Of a stretch of 28,449 nucleotides of DNA, positions 24,392-28,449 are shown piece after piece. This DNA is from CAZEDU01 sp964511185. Lineage in GTDB: Bacteria > Myxococcota > Myxococcia > Myxococcales > Myxococcaceae. Position numbers and translations under genes: made by a program. The stretch is taken from NCBI GenBank assembly GCA_964511185.1, contig CAZEDU010000065.1, positions 1 to 28,449 of the forward strand. Reading direction: 5' to 3'. The notes under the pieces are model-generated. The model saw only the letters and a list, made by a program, of their open reading frames with translations. It was not told the origin of the DNA and searched no databases. Each line of letters opens with the position of its first letter. Positions within the stretch are counted from its first letter, which is position 1.

Positions 24392-26029
24392 TCACAGGCG
24401 AATCACCACCGGGACGACGGTGGGGCGGCGCTGGCCGCGGCGGCGGAACATGCGGCGCACCGAGCGCACCAGCTCGTCGCGGACGAGCGCGTCGTCTCCC
24501 CGCAGCGCCTCGGAAGTCTCGGTAAACAGGGCCTTCACCTCGTCTGCCCCGTGGATCAAGGCCGACTGCTCGTCGGCCGACAGCCCGCGCGCCTCCAAGA
24601 ACGGCCCCTGCAGCAGCCGGCCACCGCCCGCCGCGAGCACGGCGGTGACGACCACCACCCCGGTCTCGCCGAGCAAGAGCCGCTCCCCCACCGCGACCTG
24701 CGAGACCCCTCCGCCGGTGCGGCTCTTGAGCACGCGCCCGTAGGTGACGCCGCTCCACGCGCGCGAGCCGTCGTCCGCGAAGGTGAGGCAATGACCGTCG
24801 CGCATCAGGCAGAGCTGGTCCTTGGCGAGGCCCGCCCGGCTTGCGACCGACAGGTGGTGGAGCAGCTGCCGGAGCTCGCCGTGGATCGGCACGAAGTGCT
24901 GGGGCCGCACCGTGCGGATCATCCGCTCGAGCTCGCGGCGCCCGGCGTGGCCCGACACGTGGACGTCGGGGTCGAGCCCTGGGTGGACGACGTCCGCCCC
25001 GCGCTCGCACAAGAGGTTGATCAGATCGCCGATCTGTCGCTCGTGGCCGGGGATGGCGCGGGCGCTCAAGAGGACGCGGTCCCCCTTCCCCAAGGAGAGC
25101 GGCGCCAACTCCTCGACCAGCGAGCGCAGCCCCGAGCGCGCCTCGGCCTGCGCCCCGGTGGCGAGCACGAGCACCTGCTCCGGCCGCAAGAGCGCCGCGG
25201 CGGCCGCGTCGATGAGGAGCCCGTTCGGCACGCGCAGCCTCCCGGTGCGCTGGCCGAGCTCGACGTTTCGCGCCATCGCGCGGCCCAGGAGCACGACCCG
25301 GCGCTGCACGCGCGCGGCGAGCTCGAGCACGTGCTGCACGCGCCCCAGGTTGGAGGCGAACAGGCCGATGACCACCCGGCCGGGCGCGTGGGTGACCCAC
25401 TTGTCGAACGCCGCCGCCACCGTGCGCTCGCTGCCCGCGTCGCGCTCGGTCTCGGCGTTGGTCGAGTCGGAGAGCAGGCAGAGCACGCCCTCGTCCGCCA
25501 GCGCGCGCAGGCGCTCCAAGTCCGTCCGGACGCCGTCGAGCGGGTCGTCGTCCAGCTTGAAGTCTCCGGTGTGCACCACGGTGCCGAAGGGGGTGCGGAC
25601 GGCGAGGCCCACCGCGTCGGGGATTGTGTGGCAGACCGTGAGCGGCTCGATGATCAGGCGCTCGCCGACCTCGAAGCTGTGGCGCGGCGCCATCTCGCGC
25701 AGGTCGGCGCTCGCGCCTTGCTCCTCGAGGCGGTGCTCGAGGAAGGCGAGCGTGAGCTTGGTGCCGTAGACGGGCACGGGCAGCTCGCGCAGGAAGTAGG
25801 GCAGCGCGCCCAGGTGGTCTTCGTGCGCGTGGGTGAGCACGACGGCCTTCAGCCGCTTCGGCTCCTCGAGCAGGTAACGCCAGTCGGGCAGCACCAGGTC
25901 GACGCCCGGCATCTCGGCGGTGGGGAAGAGCACGCCGCAGTCGACGAGGATGCGCTCGTCCGCCGACTCGATGACCATCGCGTTGAGGCCGATCTCGCCG
26001 AGGCCTCCTAAGGGAACGATGCGAACCAT
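24392..26029 (-). CDS. rnj: Ribonuclease J
   Basis: The 545-residue protein is a metallo-beta-lactamase/beta-CASP nuclease. It has the zinc motif HAHEDH (His67, His69, Asp71, His72), a later CHTIPDAVGLAV and HTGDFKLD, and the beta-CASP motif C HVSGH together with VPIHGE near residue 370. RNase J degrades and matures RNA by 5'-3' exo- and endonucleolytic cleavage. Start ATG 26029 opens MVRIVPLGGLGEIGLNAMVI, the characteristic N-terminus. Its presence together with the yajQ and rimO genes behind it suggests an RNA/ribosome-linked transcript. It is divergent from the carboxyltransferase gene with a 70-bp spacer. Confidence 0.95.
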   Translation of the reverse strand: MVRIVPLGGLGEIGLNAMVIESADERILVDCGVLFPTAEMPGVDLVLPDWRYLLEEPKRLKAVVLTHAHEDHLGALPYFLRELPVPVYGTKLTLAFLEHRLEEQGASADLREMAPRHSFEVGERLIIEPLTVCHTIPDAVGLAVRTPFGTVVHTGDFKLDDDPLDGVRTDLERLRALADEGVLCLLSDSTNAETERDAGSERTVAAAFDKWVTHAPGRVVIGLFASNLGRVQHVLELAARVQRRVVLLGRAMARNVELGQRTGRLRVPNGLLIDAAAAALLRPEQVLVLATGAQAEARSGLRSLVEELAPLSLGKGDRVLLSARAIPGHERQIGDLINLLCERGADVVHPGLDPDVHVSGHAGRRELERMIRTVRPQHFVPIHGELRQLLHHLSVASRAGLAKDQLCLMRDGHCLTFADDGSRAWSGVTYGRVLKSRTGGGVSQVAVGERLLLGETGVVVVTAVLAAGGGRLLQGPFLEARGLSADEQSALIHGADEVKALFTETSEALRGDDALVRDELVRSVRRMFRRRGQRRPTVVPVVIRL

Positions 26030-26099
26030 GGTGGGGTGCCCGTCGGGAAGTCTAACGGCAACTTAGGTCGCGGCCGTTGGGTTAGGCTCACGGTTCGCC

Positions 26100-27755
26100 A
26101 TGGCCAAGCCACCTGACAAGCCACCGGGAGGTGCGTTCGACCCCGGCGTCCCGTCGCGCCCCGGCGCCGCGACGGGCGAGCCGCCCTTGCGCGCGCTGAA
26201 GGATGCCCAGGCCAAGGCGGAGCGCCTGCGCGCGCTGGAGAAGCGCATCGAGGCGGGCGGAGGCGAGGCCGCGATCGCCAAGCTGCACGCGCGCGGCAAG
26301 CACACCGGCCAAGAGCGGGTCGACAGGTTGGTCGACGAAGGTTCGTTCAGCGAGCTGGACAAGCTCATCGGCTCGCACCGCGGCGTCTACCGCGGCAACA
26401 CGCTCACCGGTCACGCCACCATCGACGGCCGCCCGGTGGTGGTGGTGTCGAACATGAGCGAGTCGAAGGCGGGCGCCTGGTACGGCGAGAGTGTCTTCAA
26501 GATGCTGCGCGCGCAGGAGTACTCGTACGCGCACCGCATCCCCATCGTGTTCCTGGTCGACTCGGCGAGCGCGTACCTGCCCGAGCAGGAAGACGTGCAC
26601 TCCGGCCCGCGGCACGGCGGTCGGGTCTTTCACTACCTCGCGCGCCACTCGGGGCTGTTCCCTCAGGTGGCGGCGCTGTTCGGCTGGAGCGTCGCTGGCG
26701 GCGCGTACGTTCCGGGCCTGGCCGACTTCGTGCCGATGGTGAGCCGGCAGAGCGCGATGTTCCTCGCCGGGCCCAAGCTGGTGCAGGCGGCGGTGGGCGA
26801 GGAGGTCTCGGTCGAGGACCTGGGGGGCGCTCAGCTGCACTGCCGCGTCTCGGGCATCGGCGACCTGGAGTGCGACGACGAGCAGAAGTGCCTCGACGCG
26901 GTCCGCCGCTTCCTGTCGTACCTGCCGACGAACCACACGCAGAAGCCGCCGCGCTCTGAGACGGCCGACGACCCCGAGCGGGCGACGCCCGAGCTGGAGG
27001 CGCTCATCCCCAGCGAGCCGCGCAAGGCCTACGACATGCGCGCGGTGCTTCAGGCCGTGGTCGATCGCGAGAGCTTCTTCGAGCTGCGGCCCCACTTCGG
27101 CCAGTCGCTCATCACCGCCTTCGCCCGGCTCGACGGCGTCAGCGTCGGCCTGGTGGCCAGCCAGCCGAAATACCTGGGCGGGGTCATCGACTCGCCGGCC
27201 GCCGACAAGGCGGCTTGGTTCATCTCGCTGTGCGATGCGTACAACGTGCCGCTGGTGTTTCTGCAGGACGTGCCTGGCTTCCTCGTCGGCAGCAAGGCGG
27301 AGAAGGGCGGCATCATCCATGCGGGGTCGCGCATGATTCAGGCGATGGCGCGCGCGCGGGTGCCGCGCATCACGGTCATCGTCCGCAAGGCGTACGGCGC
27401 GGGGCAGTACGCGTTGTGTGGTCCGGGGTTCGCGCCCACGCGCGTGCTCGCGCTGCCCACGGCGGAGACCGGCACGATGGCGCCCGAGCAGCTGAGCCAG
27501 GTGGTGTACGGCGAAGCCATCGCGCTGGCGGGAGACGACGCCAGCAAGCGCGCGGCGCTCGAGGCCGAGCGCGACGCGGTGGTCGCCCACCACACGGTCT
27601 CTTTGGGGGCCGACTACGCCGCGTCGAAGGGTTGGTACGACGCCATCGTTTATCCCGAGGACCTGCGGCGCGCGCTCGTTCGCGAGCTGAGCCTTTCGTT
27701 TGGCCACCTGGTGCCGACCCCGGTCGAGGGGCGGCGCGCCATTCACCTCACCTAG
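26100..27755 (+). CDS. Acyl-CoA carboxylase, carboxyltransferase (beta) subunit
   Basis: The 551-residue protein has the crotonase-like N- and C-halves of a carboxyltransferase: NMSESKAGAWYGESVFKMLR, PIVFLVDSASAYLPEQEDV, GWSVAGGAYVPGLADFVPM and GAQLHCRVSGIGDLECDDEQ in the N half; QPKYLGGVIDSPAADKAAWF, VPLVFLQDVPGFLVGSKAEK and VRKAYGAGQYALCGPGFAP in the C half. It transfers carboxyl from biotin to an acyl-CoA (acetyl-, propionyl- or methylcrotonyl-CoA, not distinguishable here). It has a ~30-residue Pro/Gly-rich extension before the fold. No biotin carboxylase or biotin-carrier gene is adjacent; they must lie elsewhere. Confidence 0.93.
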   Translation: MAKPPDKPPGGAFDPGVPSRPGAATGEPPLRALKDAQAKAERLRALEKRIEAGGGEAAIAKLHARGKHTGQERVDRLVDEGSFSELDKLIGSHRGVYRGNTLTGHATIDGRPVVVVSNMSESKAGAWYGESVFKMLRAQEYSYAHRIPIVFLVDSASAYLPEQEDVHSGPRHGGRVFHYLARHSGLFPQVAALFGWSVAGGAYVPGLADFVPMVSRQSAMFLAGPKLVQAAVGEEVSVEDLGGAQLHCRVSGIGDLECDDEQKCLDAVRRFLSYLPTNHTQKPPRSETADDPERATPELEALIPSEPRKAYDMRAVLQAVVDRESFFELRPHFGQSLITAFARLDGVSVGLVASQPKYLGGVIDSPAADKAAWFISLCDAYNVPLVFLQDVPGFLVGSKAEKGGIIHAGSRMIQAMARARVPRITVIVRKAYGAGQYALCGPGFAPTRVLALPTAETGTMAPEQLSQVVYGEAIALAGDDASKRAALEAERDAVVAHHTVSLGADYAASKGWYDAIVYPEDLRRALVRELSLSFGHLVPTPVEGRRAIHLT

Positions 27756-27976
27756 AGCGCGAAGCGTTGGAGTGAAGCCATTCGCCGCCGCTCGAGCGAG
27801 AGGCCGCCAGCGGTGCCGCGTTTCGGGCCGGGGAATTGCCATCAAAGCGACAGCGAGGCACCCATTCAGTCCAGGTCTCCCTTCAGAGCAAGACCGCTTC
27901 CGGTGCTTCCTCCGCGCTAAGGCATTGTTTCGAGGGGGTGAGCGGCTGATCACGGCGGTTCACACGTCGACAGCCG

Positions 27977-28019
27977 AACGCCCCTTCTGGCACCATTTCG
28001 CCCGCGTCAAAGGGGCGTT
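27977..28019 (+). promoter_or_regulatory. 10-bp perfect inverted repeat in the leader of the CxxCH protein gene
   Basis: AACGCCCCTT (27977-27986) and AAGGGGCGTT (28010-28019) are perfectly complementary with a 23-nt spacer. The right arm ends 14 bases before the TTG at 28034, so the hairpin would lie just upstream of the ribosome-binding site (GGAG). It may be an operator, a terminator of the preceding transcript, or a translational control. The remainder of the 278-bp gap (27756-28033) shows no feature I recognise. Confidence 0.45.
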
Positions 28020-28033
28020 ACTGGCGGAGTGCC

Positions 28034-28449
28034 TTGAAGTTCTCGAAGTGGGCGAGGTGGTACGCGGCGTGGTGCGCCGTGGTTTGGTGCGTCGTCACCG
28101 CGCCTGCCTACGCGCGCTCGGCTGGCATCGCCGCCGGCGGTTGCACGGGCTGCCACAACAGCGGCGCGAGCCCGAACGTCACCATCACCGCTGACCCGAG
28201 CACGTTCTCGCCGGGCGCCCAAGTCACGCTCACCATCCGCGTGCAGTCGGTCAACGGCGGCAGCGCGGGCTTTCACCTCGTCTCGAACGGCGTTGGCGCT
28301 TTCACGTTGATCAGCGGCCAGGGCACCAAGCTCATCTCGACGACCGAGGTGGTGCACAGCACGCCGAAGGCCCCGTCGAGCGGGCAGTCGACCTGGCAGG
28401 TCCGCTGGACGGCGCCGGGCACACCGGGCGGCGCGGACTTCGAAGCGTT
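28034..28449 (+). CDS. Secreted CxxCH protein, MXAN_6652 / choice-of-anchor V-like (partial)
   Basis: The frame opens at TTG 28034 (GGAG five bases upstream) and runs off the right edge after 138 codons. Residues 1-27 are a strong Sec signal (MKFSKWARWYAAWCAVVWCV, cleavage after PAYA). The mature N-terminus has GGCTGCHNSG (Cys37, Cys40, His41), the CxxCH of a haem-binding site, then an Ig-like/Reeler-type beta domain (PSTFSPGAQVTLTIRVQS onward). This layout matches my memory of MXAN_6652-family proteins of myxobacteria, which carry a C-terminal MXYO-CTERM anchor; the anchor would be beyond the window. Whether haem is bound is unknown. Confidence 0.7.
   Translation, partial: MKFSKWARWYAAWCAVVWCVVTAPAYARSAGIAAGGCTGCHNSGASPNVTITADPSTFSPGAQVTLTIRVQSVNGGSAGFHLVSNGVGAFTLISGQGTKLISTTEVVHSTPKAPSSGQSTWQVRWTAPGTPGGADFEA

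Noticed and set aside
23879..26011. Long plus-strand open frame opposite yajQ and RNase J
   Set aside because: Low-complexity Arg/Leu/Ala/His/Asp composition and complete overlap with two well-recognised genes.
26053..26078. AACGGC/GCCGTT inverted repeat in the RNase J/carboxyltransferase spacer
   Set aside because: Six pairs only; too short to claim an operator without conservation data.
26088..27953. Long minus-strand open frame opposite the carboxyltransferase gene
   Set aside because: Antisense to a clear carboxyltransferase; Arg/Ala/Leu/His-rich shadow.

Overview
The window is a GC-rich, gene-dense stretch of bacterial chromosome. It most likely comes from a member of the Myxococcota. 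The clues are an MJ0042-type zinc-ribbon plus GYF-like plus TPR membrane protein, a DUF4476 protein, a probable SRPBCC/DUF5939 cyclase, and a secreted CxxCH protein like the MXAN_6652 / choice-of-anchor V group, alongside delta-type housekeeping genes. Assignments rest on reading translations and motifs by eye; no search was run.

Layout. Positions 1-3030 (minus strand): a tight run of a lipoprotein, a TIGR01777 SDR-family epimerase, a stand-alone WYL-like protein and a probable nucleotide cyclase that runs off the left edge. Positions 3124-5212 (minus): a second putative lipoprotein, an unrecognised 214-residue protein, an intergenic block with a perfect 24-bp palindrome, and a secreted DUF4476 protein. 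Positions 5298-8444 (minus): ftsK, with an unusually long low-complexity insertion between Walker A and Walker B. Positions 8589-14001 (plus): a probable operon of the zinc-ribbon/GYF/TPR membrane protein (interrupted by a 10-N assembly gap), a zf-TFIIB zinc-ribbon protein, gatC, gatA, gatB and a small conserved-looking protein. Positions 14067-16614 (plus): a leaderless GH19-like murein hydrolase with two peptidoglycan-binding domains, then an orphan sensor histidine kinase. Positions 16621-17583 (minus): a 2-oxoglutarate/Fe(II) oxygenase. Positions 17783-21062 (plus): rplU, rpmA, obgE, trmH and lolA, with candidate promoter and hairpin control points. Positions 21293-26029 (minus): RNase J, yajQ, a secreted CBM9/DOMON-like protein and rimO, arranged as an operon. 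Positions 26100-27755 (plus): an acyl-CoA carboxylase carboxyltransferase subunit. From 28034 to the right edge: the start of a secreted CxxCH protein.

Functionally this is mostly core genome: tRNA-dependent amidation (GatCAB), ribosome assembly and modification (L21, L27, Obg, RimO, TrmH), chromosome segregation (FtsK), RNA decay (RNase J) and lipoprotein sorting (LolA). No mobile element, CRISPR array, prophage, tRNA or rRNA was seen. I did not find a clearly new multi-gene system. The best leads are the FtsK motor insertion, the zinc-ribbon/GYF membrane protein next to gatCAB, the cyclase-epimerase-WYL cluster, and several strong inverted repeats in intergenic DNA.
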